Shown here: in pieces, positions 1 through 7,599 of the stretch
Layout of the letters: every line of letters starts with the position of its first letter
Position numbering within the stretch: position 1 is the first letter of the stretch
Assembly: GCA_025363475.1 (NCBI GenBank)
Contig: JANYDS010000068.1
Location: 1 to 37,746 of the forward strand
Origin: Terriglobia bacterium
GTDB lineage: Bacteria > Acidobacteriota > Terriglobia > Bryobacterales > Bryobacteraceae
Direction of reading: 5' to 3'
Length of the DNA: 37,746 nucleotides
Notes under the pieces: generated by a model
Told to the model about the DNA's origin: nothing
The model's input: the letters and a program-made list of their open reading frames with translations, nothing else
Databases searched by the model: none
Program-made: the position numbers and the translations under genes

Positions 1-142
1 CCTGTTTTTTCCAGCCGCCCACCTGGGTCGGATGGACGTCGAACATCTGTGCGATCTGCGCTGCCGTCTTGTGCGCCCGGATCGCCTCCTCGGCGACCTT
101 CGCCTTCAGTCTGGGCGGATGACTCTTTCTCGTTTTTGGCAT
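1..142 (-). CDS. IS3-family transposase OrfA, N-terminal part
   Basis: The visible 47 residues begin [20 protein letters not shown] and run through [18 protein letters not shown], the helix-turn-helix typical of IS3/IS911-type OrfA proteins, which bind the element ends. The ATG at 142 is preceded by GGAG at a good distance, which supports this start. The gene continues beyond the left edge. In the family, a downstream orfB with a DDE catalytic core is made by frameshifting; it is not visible here. Confidence 0.85.
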   Translation of the reverse strand, partial: MPKTRKSHPPRLKAKVAEEAIRAHKTAAQIAQMFDVHPTQVGGWKKQ

Positions 143-217
143 TGACTCTCCTTCATTTTCAATGCCGCCTTTCCTGTCTAAGAAGCGGTCCTTTTTTTGT
201 CCAGGTTTTGGGGTCCA
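1..217 (-). mobile_element. IS3-family insertion sequence, 5' end only
   Basis: The minus strand carries the start of an IS3-type orfA, and about 75 bp upstream of its ATG lies a plausible element terminus reading TGGACCCCAAAACCTGGACA, ending near position 217. A TG start and an internal TGGAC repeat are usual for IS3-family ends. The rest of the element lies outside the window, so group, completeness and target duplication cannot be judged. The reading frame to its right (218-418) is a truncated nucleotidyltransferase, which fits an insertion at this junction. Confidence 0.7.
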
Positions 218-418
218 TTACAGAAAGAATGCATCAACCTGATCGAGTACCCGGAGAACCGCCTCGGTATTTCCGCTGTTCCTTGCGTGAACCAGATCAA
301 GGTCGAAGGTATTAATAGCGGCACCGTTGAGCACTGCGGCGATGCCGCCCACAACGATAAAGTCAACTCCGGCGCCTCGAAGAGTCCGGAGCATAGTCAG
401 CAGCCTCGGTTCAGCCAT
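218..418 (-). pseudogene. Nucleotidyltransferase (MNT/AbiEii-like), truncated by IS3
   Basis: The 66 visible residues hold the start of a nucleotidyltransferase fold: VVGGIAAVLNGA (about residues 22-33) is the GG(x)A segment and TFDLDLV (37-43) supplies the two metal-binding aspartates D39 and D41. Family proteins are usually 150-300 residues, so most of this one is missing. The frame stops exactly where the IS3 terminus begins (217/218), so the gene was probably split by the insertion. Its ATG overlaps the end of the small ORF 411-587 by 8 nt, which suggests a translationally coupled pair of toxin/antitoxin type. The fold is well supported; the toxin role is only an inference, and the remnant is probably inactive. 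Confidence 0.7.
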
Positions 419-587
419 TCAGCGCCCGGATGGCAAGGATGCCATCCGCCTGATCCTCCGCGAACTGCAATCGCTCCACCGGAGTAAGCGACAGCATCCA
501 CCGAATCAGAGACAAATCCACCCCATCTTCGCTGTACTCAGGCAGCGGCGCGGGCTCTTCGGCAATGTTCGACTGCTTCTCCAACAA
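411..587 (-). CDS. Small hypothetical protein, partner of the nucleotidyltransferase
   Basis: A 58-residue frame starts at a TTG (587, or 584) and ends inside the start of the nucleotidyltransferase gene. It includes YSEDGVDLSLIRWMLSLTP (about 18-36) followed by VERLQFAEDQADGILAIRAL. I have seen similar short proteins, with a conserved DGVDLxLIRWML-x-LTPxERL segment, placed just ahead of nucleotidyltransferase genes; I rely on memory of the pattern, not on a search. GAGG lies about 8 nt before the TTG. It could act as an antitoxin or chaperone-like partner. The start codon is uncertain. Confidence 0.55.
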   Translation of the reverse strand: MLEKQSNIAEEPAPLPEYSEDGVDLSLIRWMLSLTPVERLQFAEDQADGILAIRALNG

Positions 588-651
588 CCAAACGCCTCGA
601 ATTCGACGTTAACACAACACGAAAACACAATGCCAAACCGCCTCCAGCCGC

Positions 652-657
652 TACAAT
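652..657 (+). promoter_or_regulatory. Possible -10 box ahead of cdaA
   Basis: A TACAAT hexamer lies about 40 nt upstream of the preferred cdaA start. No convincing -35 hexamer is seen 16-19 nt upstream, so this is a weak promoter guess. If it is used, translation must start at 696 and not at the upstream ATG at 630. Confidence 0.25.
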
Positions 658-695
658 ATTTAATAACGATCACGAACGAATTAAAGACTTTATTG

Positions 696-1550
696 ATGAT
701 ACCGGCCGACCTCCTGCCCGCCATCCCGACTCTGAACCTGACCGCGGTAATCGACATCCTGGCCGTCGCATTTGTCGCCTATCAGTTGCTGATGATTATC
801 CGCGGCACCCGCGCCGCCCAAGTCCTCATCGGCATCCTGGCGGTAGTCGTAGCCTATTACGTGGCCGTCCGTCTCGGGCTGGAAGCGCTCCGTTCCATGC
901 TCGCCTCCCTCGTGCCGTATACTGCCATCACCATCGTCATCCTCTTCCGCTCAGAAGTGCGCCGCACGCTTGCCAGATTTGGACGCCGACGTCTCCTCGG
1001 CGGCTATGAACGCCCGGAATATACCGACGAAATTCTGCTCGCCCTCAGTTCCATGGCAGATGAAAACACCGGTGCCCTCATCGTCCTCGAACGCGATATC
1101 GGCCTCCGAACCTTCATCGAAAGCGGCGTCCACCTTGACGCGCAAATTTCCCGCGATCTGCTGCTTTCCATCTTCCAGCCTGGCGCCGCCATGCACGATG
1201 GTGCCGTAATTATTCAGAAAGATCGCCTCGCCGCCGCCGCCTGCTTTTTGCCCCTGAGCGTAAATCCGGCGGTTTCGATCAGACAGGGTACCCGGCATCG
1301 CGCCGGTATCGGTATTACCGAAGAAACCGACTGTCTGTCGATTATCCTCAGCGAGGAAACCGGGCTCATTTCTGTCTCAGCATTCGGTGAAATTGAGATG
1401 GACGTTTCACTCGAGCGGCTGGATGAACGTATTTACGACCATTTCGGCGCCACCCGCAAAGTATCACCCGGTGGCGGTGCCGCTTACCGGCTTCCAGCAC
1501 GCGCCAAGATCGTACAAACCAAAACACAAACCATGAGGCGCGGCGAATGA
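696..1550 (+). CDS. cdaA: Diadenylate cyclase CdaA (c-di-AMP synthase)
   Basis: This enzyme condenses two ATP into cyclic di-AMP, a second messenger for osmotic and cell-wall control. From the ATG at 696 the protein has 284 residues, close to the usual CdaA length. It begins with three hydrophobic membrane segments (about residues 10-95), then a DisA_N catalytic domain. The two catalytic signatures are present: MHDGAVII (D168, G169, A170) and GTRHRAGIG (R200-H201-R202). The frame is open further upstream (another ATG at 630), but that extension has no family resemblance and overlaps the upstream region, so 696 is preferred even though no strong ribosome site precedes it. The stop overlaps the ybbR start (ATGA), and glmM follows: the conserved cdaA-cdaR-glmM operon. 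Confidence 0.93.
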   Translation: MIPADLLPAIPTLNLTAVIDILAVAFVAYQLLMIIRGTRAAQVLIGILAVVVAYYVAVRLGLEALRSMLASLVPYTAITIVILFRSEVRRTLARFGRRRLLGGYERPEYTDEILLALSSMADENTGALIVLERDIGLRTFIESGVHLDAQISRDLLLSIFQPGAAMHDGAVIIQKDRLAAAACFLPLSVNPAVSIRQGTRHRAGIGITEETDCLSIILSEETGLISVSAFGEIEMDVSLERLDERIYDHFGATRKVSPGGGAAYRLPARAKIVQTKTQTMRRGE

Positions 1551-2212
1551 CCGCACGCGAAATCACCCGTTTTCTGACTCGAAATCTGGGCTGGAAAATC
1601 CTCTCCCTGGCAGGCGCCTTTGCCCTCTGGGTAGCCGTCGCCAGCGATCCGGAACTGGCCACAATAGTCTCCATCCCGGTGGCCTACCGCAACTACCCGA
1701 AAGATCTGCTCATCAGTTCGGAATCTGCAAGCACCATCAGCATAGAGGCCCGCGGCCCTGCCCGGCAGATTCGCGCCCTCACCGAAGAACACGCCTCCGC
1801 AGTGCTCGATCTGGCCTCGGTTCATGAAGCCGGGGAGCGTACCTTCACCATCACCCCGGCCCAGCTGGCACTCCCCAGCGGAGTAGAGCTGGTCCGCACC
1901 GTCCCGGCGCAGCTCCATTTTGTCTTCGAACCAAAAGCTATCCGTACACTCTCCGTGGAGGTTCCGTTTTCGGGGAAACTGCCTCCCGGTCTCGCCATTG
2001 CGCTCAAGCAAGTCTTCCCCGGTGAGCTCAATGTGACCGGCCCCGTCAGTCATTTGGCGGGAGCGAAGGCGCTGATGGCAGATCCCTTCGATCTTTCTCG
2101 CGTCCAGGGCGACACTGAGGAAGTCCTCTCGGTTTTCGCCTCTGACCCGGAACTGCGCATTTCCGGCCCCGCTCAGGTTCGCGTGAAAGTCACTGTTCGC
2201 CACGCCCGTTGA
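1547..2212 (+). CDS. cdaR: YbbR-domain protein CdaR, regulator of CdaA
   Basis: CdaR proteins are anchored in the inner membrane, expose YbbR domains outside the cytoplasm and modulate the neighbouring cyclase CdaA. This 221-residue copy starts with a short cytoplasmic tail, then one membrane segment, NLGWKILSLAGAFALWVAV (about 13-31), the typical YbbR opening. Two YbbR-like beta-rich repeats follow (about 37-125 and 130-218). Firmicute CdaR has three or four repeats, so this is a short form. The ATG overlaps the cdaA stop by 4 nt, which implies coupled translation. The family and gene context make the call secure; its effect on cyclase activity here is inferred. Confidence 0.88.
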   Translation: MTAREITRFLTRNLGWKILSLAGAFALWVAVASDPELATIVSIPVAYRNYPKDLLISSESASTISIEARGPARQIRALTEEHASAVLDLASVHEAGERTFTITPAQLALPSGVELVRTVPAQLHFVFEPKAIRTLSVEVPFSGKLPPGLAIALKQVFPGELNVTGPVSHLAGAKALMADPFDLSRVQGDTEEVLSVFASDPELRISGPAQVRVKVTVRHAR

Positions 2213-2244
2213 ACCACAAACAGTAGAATTTTAATTAAATACTA

Positions 2245-3582
2245 ATGGCTAAACGCTTATTCGGCACAGACGGCATTCGCGGAGTCGCGGGACAATCACC
2301 GCTCGATCCGGCCACGGTAACCGCCCTCGGAATTGCCCTCGGCACAGACCTGAAACACCACGCCCCCGACTTGCCCGTTCTGATCGGCATGGATACCCGC
2401 GAATCCGGTCCCGCCATTGCCGCGCAATTAGCGGAAGGACTCGCCCAAAGCGGCGTCCACACCGAGTTCGCCGGAGTGGTCACCACGCCTGGCGTCGCCT
2501 GGCTTACCCGCACTGGCGCTTTTTCCGCCGGGGTAATGATCTCGGCATCGCATAACCCCTTTCAGGACAACGGCATCAAGATTTTCTCCCGAACCGGCTA
2601 CAAACTGCCGGATGCCGAGGAACATGAGATCGAAGAAGAGATTTTCCGCCTTCTGCCCGAAGTAAAACCTCACGCCGCACCGGAAAGCCTTAAAGCTAAC
2701 TTCAACAGCCGCCCCTATCTCGACTTCCTGCTCTCCACGCTCTCAGTCCCGCTCAAAGGCCTCCGCGTTGTGCTCGATTGCGGTAACGGAGCAGCCTCTG
2801 CCCTCGCGCCCGCCCTGTTTCGCGAAGCCGGGGCACAGGTCACCGTGATATTCAACGAACCAAACGGGCGCAACATCAACCTCGATTGCGGCGCGCTGCA
2901 CGTCGAACACCTGCGGCAACGCGTCCTTGAAACAGGTGCAGACGCTGGCATCGCCTTCGATGGCGACGCTGACCGCGCCATGCTCATCGCTCCCGACGGC
3001 CGCCTCGTGGATGGCGACGCCGCCATGCTCATCGCCGCCAAACGACTCAGTCTGGACGGGCACCTCACCGGCAACCTGCTGGTCTCAACCGTCATGTCCA
3101 ATCTGGGCCTCGAAAAGGCGCTCGCCGCCAACGGCATCGAAATGCTGCGCACTCCGGTCGGCGACAAGTACGTGCTGGAGGAGATGCTCCGCCGCAATGC
3201 CGCGCTCGGCGGTGAACAATCCGGCCACATGATTTTCCGCGATTTCGCCACCACGGGCGACGGCATGTTGACCGGCCTCAAGATCCTCGAAGCCTGCGTT
3301 CGCGAGAACAAAGCTCTCGACCAGCTGGCGGCAGAGATGGTGGTCTTTCCCCAGCTCCTCGTCAACATCCGTGTCGCGCAGCGCAAGCCGCTTGACCAGC
3401 TCCCTCAGGTCGTCAGTCTCATCCGCGAATGTGAAACCGCGCTTCAGGGCTCGGGCCGGGTACTCGTCCGTTTCTCAGGCACAGAGCCCCTGGCAAGAGT
3501 CATGGTGGAAGGCCCGGATACCGCCACAGTCGAAATCTGGGCGCACCGCATCGCCGATGCCATTCGCACTGAACTGGCCTGA
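2245..3582 (+). CDS. glmM: Phosphoglucosamine mutase GlmM
   Basis: GlmM converts glucosamine-6-phosphate to glucosamine-1-phosphate, feeding UDP-GlcNAc synthesis for peptidoglycan and LPS. The 445-residue length is normal. Visible motifs: RLFGTDGIRG at the N-terminus; ISASHNP with the phosphoserine at S102; the Mg-binding loop DGDADR (239-244); the sugar-binding GEQSGH; and the C-terminal phosphate-binding loop RFSGTEP (409-415). It is third in the cdaA-cdaR-glmM cluster, 32 nt after cdaR. In other bacteria GlmM binds CdaA and inhibits it, so the grouping links precursor supply with c-di-AMP; that link is established for the family, not shown here. Confidence 0.97.
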   Translation: MAKRLFGTDGIRGVAGQSPLDPATVTALGIALGTDLKHHAPDLPVLIGMDTRESGPAIAAQLAEGLAQSGVHTEFAGVVTTPGVAWLTRTGAFSAGVMISASHNPFQDNGIKIFSRTGYKLPDAEEHEIEEEIFRLLPEVKPHAAPESLKANFNSRPYLDFLLSTLSVPLKGLRVVLDCGNGAASALAPALFREAGAQVTVIFNEPNGRNINLDCGALHVEHLRQRVLETGADAGIAFDGDADRAMLIAPDGRLVDGDAAMLIAAKRLSLDGHLTGNLLVSTVMSNLGLEKALAANGIEMLRTPVGDKYVLEEMLRRNAALGGEQSGHMIFRDFATTGDGMLTGLKILEACVRENKALDQLAAEMVVFPQLLVNIRVAQRKPLDQLPQVVSLIRECETALQGSGRVLVRFSGTEPLARVMVEGPDTATVEIWAHRIADAIRTELA

Positions 3583-3598
3583 ATGCAGTAACGATAGC

Positions 3599-3622
3599 GT
3601 CAATTCAAAAAATGAATTGGAC
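3599..3622 (+). repeat. Small inverted repeat upstream of the ANTAR gene
   Basis: CAATTC (3601-3606) and GAATTG (3614-3619) form a 6-bp inverted repeat around an A-rich loop, about 50 nt before the start of the GAF-ANTAR gene. There is no T-run behind it, so it is not a classical terminator. It could be an operator or a short leader hairpin; the stem is weak. Confidence 0.3.
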
Positions 3623-3669
3623 CAGGCCCTGATTTTCTCCCTACACTACGGGTTAGCGAAGGGGAAAAA

Positions 3670-4929
3670 TTGCTTACAACGGCGGAAACATCCAACACTC
3701 AGGTAGCTCTTCTGCACCGCATCAGCAGCATCGTCAGCTCTGATCAGGATATTGAAGAAATCCTGCAGGAAATGGTGCAGCTCACAATGAATGTGACTCA
3801 CTCGGATGCCTGTCTGGTTTATCTGATTGATTTCGCGACAAATGAGATTGTCCTGCGCGCCTCGCAGTTACAGCATGACGCGGAAATCGGCAAGGTCCGC
3901 CTCAAGATGGGTGAGGGCATCACCGGCTGGGTGGCCTCTCACAAATCCGTAGTCGCACTGGCGCGAAACGCCTCTTCAGATTCCCGCTTCAAGCCCTTTA
4001 GTTCTTTGCAGGAAGATACGTATCAGGCGTTTCTTTCCGTGCCCATTGTTGAAGGTGGCGACATCATCGGCGTCATCAACGTTCACCACATAAACGCTCA
4101 TGATCACGGCAGTGATGAAGTGGCGCTGGTCACGTTCATTGGCGAACAGATGGGTGGAGTCATCGCCCGTGCGCGCCTCGAAGAACGCTCCCAGAGTGCT
4201 GTCCGCCGTATGGAAACCCTGGCGGCAGTTGCTCAGGCGATATCCGCGGAAAGCTATCTGGAACGCATCCTCCAGGCCATTTCGGAAATGCTCGCGGAGA
4301 CGCTGGAGTCTGCGGTCTGTTCCATCCTGCTGGTGGATGATGAAAAGAAAGAACTCACTGTAAGTGCCGCGCGCTGTTCCGCGCCCGACTACATGCACCG
4401 CATGCCCATCCGCATGGAAGGTTCGCTGATTGAGTATGTGATCCGTCAGGAACATCCGATCATCATTCCCAACATCCACAACGAGAAGCAGTACCGTTAT
4501 CCGGAACTGGCACGTAAATCCGGACTTACTTCTCTGCTGGCCGCCCCGCTGATGTCACAGGGCAAAGTCATTGGGTCAATCAACATCTACACCCGCGATG
4601 AACGGGCGTTCAATGACGACGAAATCGGCTTCGTCAAAGTAGTCGCCGGACAGGCCGCCATTGCCATTCAGAATGCGCGTTTGATGTCGGAAACACTCGA
4701 CATGAAACGCACCCTCGAAGCGCGCAAGCTAATTGAACGGGCCAAGGGCATCCTGCAGTATAAACACAGCCTGACCGAAGAAGAAGCCTACCTGCGTCTG
4801 CGTAACGAAAGTCGCCGTGTCCGGCGTTCCATGCGCGATCTGGCAGAGGCTGTGATTCTTGCGGACGACCTGAACCGCAAAGACGGTACGCCCAAACTAC
4901 CTGTCCGCGAAGAACAAGACATCATGTAG
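3670..4929 (+). CDS. GAF-GAF-ANTAR regulator (RNA-binding antiterminator type)
   Basis: The 419-residue protein has two GAF sensor domains (about 15-170 and 185-335) and a C-terminal ANTAR domain (about 345-400) with the pattern RAKGILQYKHSLTEEEAY ending in DLAEAVILADDL. ANTAR domains bind paired RNA hairpins and prevent transcription termination; GAF domains bind small ligands or gases. No receiver domain is present, so the signal probably enters through the GAF domains. The start is a TTG at 3670: AAGGGG lies about 5 nt upstream and no nearby in-frame ATG exists. It follows glmM by 87 nt and could be read from the same transcript or its own promoter. Which RNA it controls is not evident in the window. 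Confidence 0.87.
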   Translation: MLTTAETSNTQVALLHRISSIVSSDQDIEEILQEMVQLTMNVTHSDACLVYLIDFATNEIVLRASQLQHDAEIGKVRLKMGEGITGWVASHKSVVALARNASSDSRFKPFSSLQEDTYQAFLSVPIVEGGDIIGVINVHHINAHDHGSDEVALVTFIGEQMGGVIARARLEERSQSAVRRMETLAAVAQAISAESYLERILQAISEMLAETLESAVCSILLVDDEKKELTVSAARCSAPDYMHRMPIRMEGSLIEYVIRQEHPIIIPNIHNEKQYRYPELARKSGLTSLLAAPLMSQGKVIGSINIYTRDERAFNDDEIGFVKVVAGQAAIAIQNARLMSETLDMKRTLEARKLIERAKGILQYKHSLTEEEAYLRLRNESRRVRRSMRDLAEAVILADDLNRKDGTPKLPVREEQDIM

Positions 4930-4947
4930 TGTCTGCGAAAATGGTCA

Positions 4948-5931
4948 TTGCGGCCATTCAAGCCTCTTTTCAATAACCCGCACGTCCTCACCATCCTGGG
5001 CAATTTCTGGCCCCGGAAGTATGACTTCTCGCGCTTTCCCATGGAAAGCCGCCTGATTCGTACCGATGACGATACTCAGATACTGGTGCAAACGCAAAGG
5101 CCCGAAGGCACTCCGCGCGGTGAAGTCATCCTGCTGCACGGTCTCGAAGGCGGTGGCGATTCAGGTTACATCGTCAGCATGGCTTGGGATCTTCTCAACG
5201 CCGGCTATACCGCGCATCGTTTCCACATGCGCACCTGCGGCAATACGGAGCACCTGTGCAAGACGCTTTATCACGCGGGCCTGACCTCAGACCTCTACAG
5301 TTTCCTGCAACAGATTAAAGCCGAAAACACAGGCACCCCGGTGTTGCTCTGCGGCTTTTCTTTGGGTGGCAACGTGTCGCTCAAAATGGCCGGTGAACTG
5401 GGGCGCACAGATCTCATCGCCGGTGTCTGTGTTGTCTCCACGCCGATAGACCTCGCCATGGGAGTCGTCCGCATGGGCCAGCGCGACAACCGTCTGTACG
5501 AAGAGCGCTTCATGAAACGCATGCGCCAGCGACTGCTCGCTACCGGCCGCTTTCCCAAAGACGTGCTGGAAGCAGCCCGCACCATTTACGAAATTGATGA
5601 CAAGGTAACGGCCCCATCCTTTGGCTTCGACGGTGCCGATCATTATTACGCCACGCAATCGTCGAAAGACTTTCTGCATGGTATCCGCGTCCCCACCCTC
5701 ATGATTCAGGCGAAGGATGACACGTTCATCCCTTTCGCCATGTACAGCAATCCCGCCATCGCAGCCAACCCGAACATCCGCCTGCTCGTGACGGAGCACG
5801 GCGGGCACCTCGGTTATCTCTCCCGCACCAAACCCCGTTTCTGGATCGACGACGTTGTAGTGGAGTTCTTTGGCGATGTTCTGACCGCTGCAAAAGAATT
5901 TGCGACCCCGCGCACTGCTGATTCGTATTAG
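4948..5931 (+). CDS. YheT-family alpha/beta hydrolase
   Basis: This is a 327-residue serine hydrolase of the YheT/embryogenesis-associated EMB8-like family (COG0429), whose substrates are mostly unknown esters or lipids. The N-terminal FKPLFNNPHVLTILGNFWPR resembles the family opening. The catalytic triad is readable: nucleophile S138 in GFSLGG, acid D257 or D258 in AKDDTF, and H287 in EHGGHLGY. HGLEGGGDSGY forms the oxyanion region. There is no signal peptide, so it should be cytoplasmic. The start is a TTG at 4948 (a CTG at 4933 is the only other in-frame option), 18 nt after the ANTAR gene. The sigma-factor gene begins 6 nt after its stop, which implies a common transcript. Confidence 0.82.
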   Translation: MRPFKPLFNNPHVLTILGNFWPRKYDFSRFPMESRLIRTDDDTQILVQTQRPEGTPRGEVILLHGLEGGGDSGYIVSMAWDLLNAGYTAHRFHMRTCGNTEHLCKTLYHAGLTSDLYSFLQQIKAENTGTPVLLCGFSLGGNVSLKMAGELGRTDLIAGVCVVSTPIDLAMGVVRMGQRDNRLYEERFMKRMRQRLLATGRFPKDVLEAARTIYEIDDKVTAPSFGFDGADHYYATQSSKDFLHGIRVPTLMIQAKDDTFIPFAMYSNPAIAANPNIRLLVTEHGGHLGYLSRTKPRFWIDDVVVEFFGDVLTAAKEFATPRTADSY

Positions 5932-5937
5932 TCAGCA

Positions 5938-6441
5938 GTGCACGACGTCAGCCGCCAAAGTTTCGAACAAATCGTCGCAGACAACCAGTCCCGTGTCTAT
6001 AGTCTGGCGTTGCACTACCTGCGCGACCATCCAACTGCGGAAGAGATATCGCAGGATGTTTTCCTGCAGCTCTTTCGTGATCTGCCCCGCATCGAAAGTT
6101 CGGCTCATGCCCGATGGTGGTTGCGCCGGGCCGTCTGTCACCGCTGCTTTGATGAAACGCGCAAGCGCAAGCATCGTCCGCGCCCCGGCCTCGAAGCGGT
6201 GCCGGAACCAGCGGCGCTCAACCGGGAAGTTGATTCTTTTCTAAACGACCGGTTGAGGCGACTAATCGCTGATTTACCCGATCACGCCAGGATGACCATG
6301 ATCCTGCGCTATCAGGAAGACATGGATCCGGCCGAAATCGCGGAAATCATGAAAGTCCCCGTCAGTACGGTGAAGAGCCAGTTGCACCGCTCGCTCGCCG
6401 TTCTGCGCGGCAAGTTAAAGAAGCAGGAGGTTTGCCGATGA
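5938..6441 (+). CDS. ECF-type RNA polymerase sigma factor
   Basis: The 167-residue protein has the two-domain layout of extracytoplasmic-function sigma factors: region 2 (about 10-75, with RVYSLALHYLRDHPTAEEISQDVFLQLF) and region 4 (about 105-158, with DPAEIAEIMKVPVSTVKSQL as the -35-binding helix-turn-helix). It starts at a GTG (5938) only 6 nt after the hydrolase stop. Its own stop overlaps the ATG of the next gene by 4 nt. The next product looks like a one-pass anti-sigma factor, so the sigma factor is probably held inactive at the membrane until a signal frees it. Targets are unknown; ECF sigma factors commonly activate their own operon. Confidence 0.88.
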   Translation: MHDVSRQSFEQIVADNQSRVYSLALHYLRDHPTAEEISQDVFLQLFRDLPRIESSAHARWWLRRAVCHRCFDETRKRKHRPRPGLEAVPEPAALNREVDSFLNDRLRRLIADLPDHARMTMILRYQEDMDPAEIAEIMKVPVSTVKSQLHRSLAVLRGKLKKQEVCR

Positions 6442-6770
6442 ACCCCGACGAATTTGATCTTGAAGACCAGTTGCGCCAGGCGCTGCAACCGAAGCGTGCG
6501 CCCGCTGGTTTCGCTTCCAAAGTCATGGCACGCACTCGTGCCAAACAGCCCTGGCACCAAAACTGGAATGGTGCAATCACACTCGCCATGGTGGCTGGTT
6601 TAGTCATGGCCGTAGTCATCCCGGTAACACTTGCCTCGCGGCGTCAGGAAGATCGCGCCATCGAAGCGCGCAATCAGCTCATCACCGCCCTCGGCATCAC
6701 CAAAATACAGATCAGACAAGTGAACGAAAAAATTAGCCAAAGAATTAAAAGGAACAGGCCCGCATTATGA
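6438..6770 (+). CDS. Putative one-pass membrane anti-sigma factor
   Basis: The start is set by an AGGAGG 7 nt before the ATG at 6438, inside the end of the sigma gene. The 110-residue product has an acidic cytoplasmic head of about 44 residues, one membrane helix (about 45-67, GAITLAMVAGLVMAVVIPVT) and a charged, probably helical tail (68-110). The head contains LRQALQPKRAPAGFASKVMA, which resembles the sigma-binding segment of short anti-sigma proteins. It lacks the HxxxCxxC zinc motif of ZAS-type anti-sigma factors. The assignment rests on position and topology rather than a recognised domain. The downstream gene again overlaps by 4 nt. Confidence 0.6.
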   Translation: MNPDEFDLEDQLRQALQPKRAPAGFASKVMARTRAKQPWHQNWNGAITLAMVAGLVMAVVIPVTLASRRQEDRAIEARNQLITALGITKIQIRQVNEKISQRIKRNRPAL

Positions 6771-7312
6771 AAACGACACTGATATTCCTGTTTACCGCAC
6801 TCACGGCCTTTGCCCAGCAAGGTTTCGACATCAAGTCCCTGGACCGTCTCGGCACCAACGCTAAAGAATCCACCAACATCACGCTGGAAGGGGACACGCT
6901 GAAACTGGCCAGTTCCATGCTGGCCAACAACAAAGACCCGGCTTCGCTCAAGGGGATGGTTGACAAGCTCCATGGAATCTACGTCCGCAGCTTTGAGTTT
7001 GAGGAAACGGGCAAGTACAATCAGGCTGATCTGGAACCCCTGAAAACCTGGCTCGGCAACCAGGGCTGGACGCGTATCGTCGATGTAAAAGAAAAGAAGG
7101 AGTTCACCCAGATCTGGCTGCATACAGCCGAAGGCAAGGCTCGCGGCCTCGCAGTAATTGCTGCGGAACCGAAACAAGTCACTGTCGTCTATATTGACGG
7201 CGCCCTCTCGATGGAAGACATTGGAAAGTTGAGCGGCAACTTCGGAATCCCCGACATGACGTTCAAGAACGACGGGAAGAAGTTAAAGCCGGAAAGCAAA
7301 AAAGAAGAATGA
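6767..7312 (+). CDS. DUF4252 exported protein
   Basis: The 181-residue product has a signal peptide (MKTTLIFLFTALTAFAQQ) followed by a DUF4252-like domain. Conserved-looking features are IYVRSFEFEETGKY, the aromatic GWTRIVDVKEKKEF and AVIAAEPKQVTVVYIDGAL. DUF4252 proteins are periplasmic or lipid-anchored, have no known activity and are often found beside ECF sigma factors. This copy has no lipobox cysteine. Its lysine-rich C-terminus (KNDGKKLKPESKKEE) is probably disordered. Four-nt overlaps on both sides tie its expression to the sigma/anti-sigma pair, so it may be the sensed or effector protein of the module; that role is inference. Confidence 0.75.
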   Translation: MKTTLIFLFTALTAFAQQGFDIKSLDRLGTNAKESTNITLEGDTLKLASSMLANNKDPASLKGMVDKLHGIYVRSFEFEETGKYNQADLEPLKTWLGNQGWTRIVDVKEKKEFTQIWLHTAEGKARGLAVIAAEPKQVTVVYIDGALSMEDIGKLSGNFGIPDMTFKNDGKKLKPESKKEE

Positions 7313-7599
7313 CACTCAGCACTGTTTTCGCCATCACCCTTCTGCTGTTTCAAAACACGGCGGCCATTGCCACCTTTCAGGGTGAGTTCCGCTCTGCCGA
7401 CAAGAAGTACGTAATGGTGGCGATTGATGAGGGCGAAACCATGCGCATGTTCATCACCGGTTCCACCAAATTTATCCGCGATGGCAAGCGTGCGCGCCCG
7501 GCAGATTTTCACTCCGGCGACCGGGTTACAGTGGATGCGCAGCGAGATCTCCGCATGAACATGCTGGCGGTCCGAATCGAATCTAAAACAACAAAATGA
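7309..7599 (+). CDS. Small exported beta-rich protein
   Basis: This 96-residue product starts with a hydrophobic export signal (MTLSTVFAITLLLFQNTAA). The mature part of about 75 residues is beta-rich, with FQGEFRSADKKYVMVAIDEG, FITGSTKFIRDGKRARPADF and SGDRVTVDAQRDL. The alternation of a T-x-hydrophobic strand and a GDxVTV strand recalls the small OB-like DUF5666 fold, but I cannot assign it firmly. It overlaps both neighbours by 4 nt and is therefore part of the sigma-factor cassette. Function unknown; it is probably periplasmic. Confidence 0.6.
   Translation: MTLSTVFAITLLLFQNTAAIATFQGEFRSADKKYVMVAIDEGETMRMFITGSTKFIRDGKRARPADFHSGDRVTVDAQRDLRMNMLAVRIESKTTK

Noticed and set aside
327-695. N-terminal extension of cdaA
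   Set aside because: The frame is open upstream of 696, but the extension lacks family resemblance and lies over the minus-strand nucleotidyltransferase pair; a -10-like box falls within it.
1484-2203. Long minus-strand open frame opposite ybbR
   Set aside because: It has no recognisable motifs and mirrors a well-supported gene; high GC content makes such antisense frames common.
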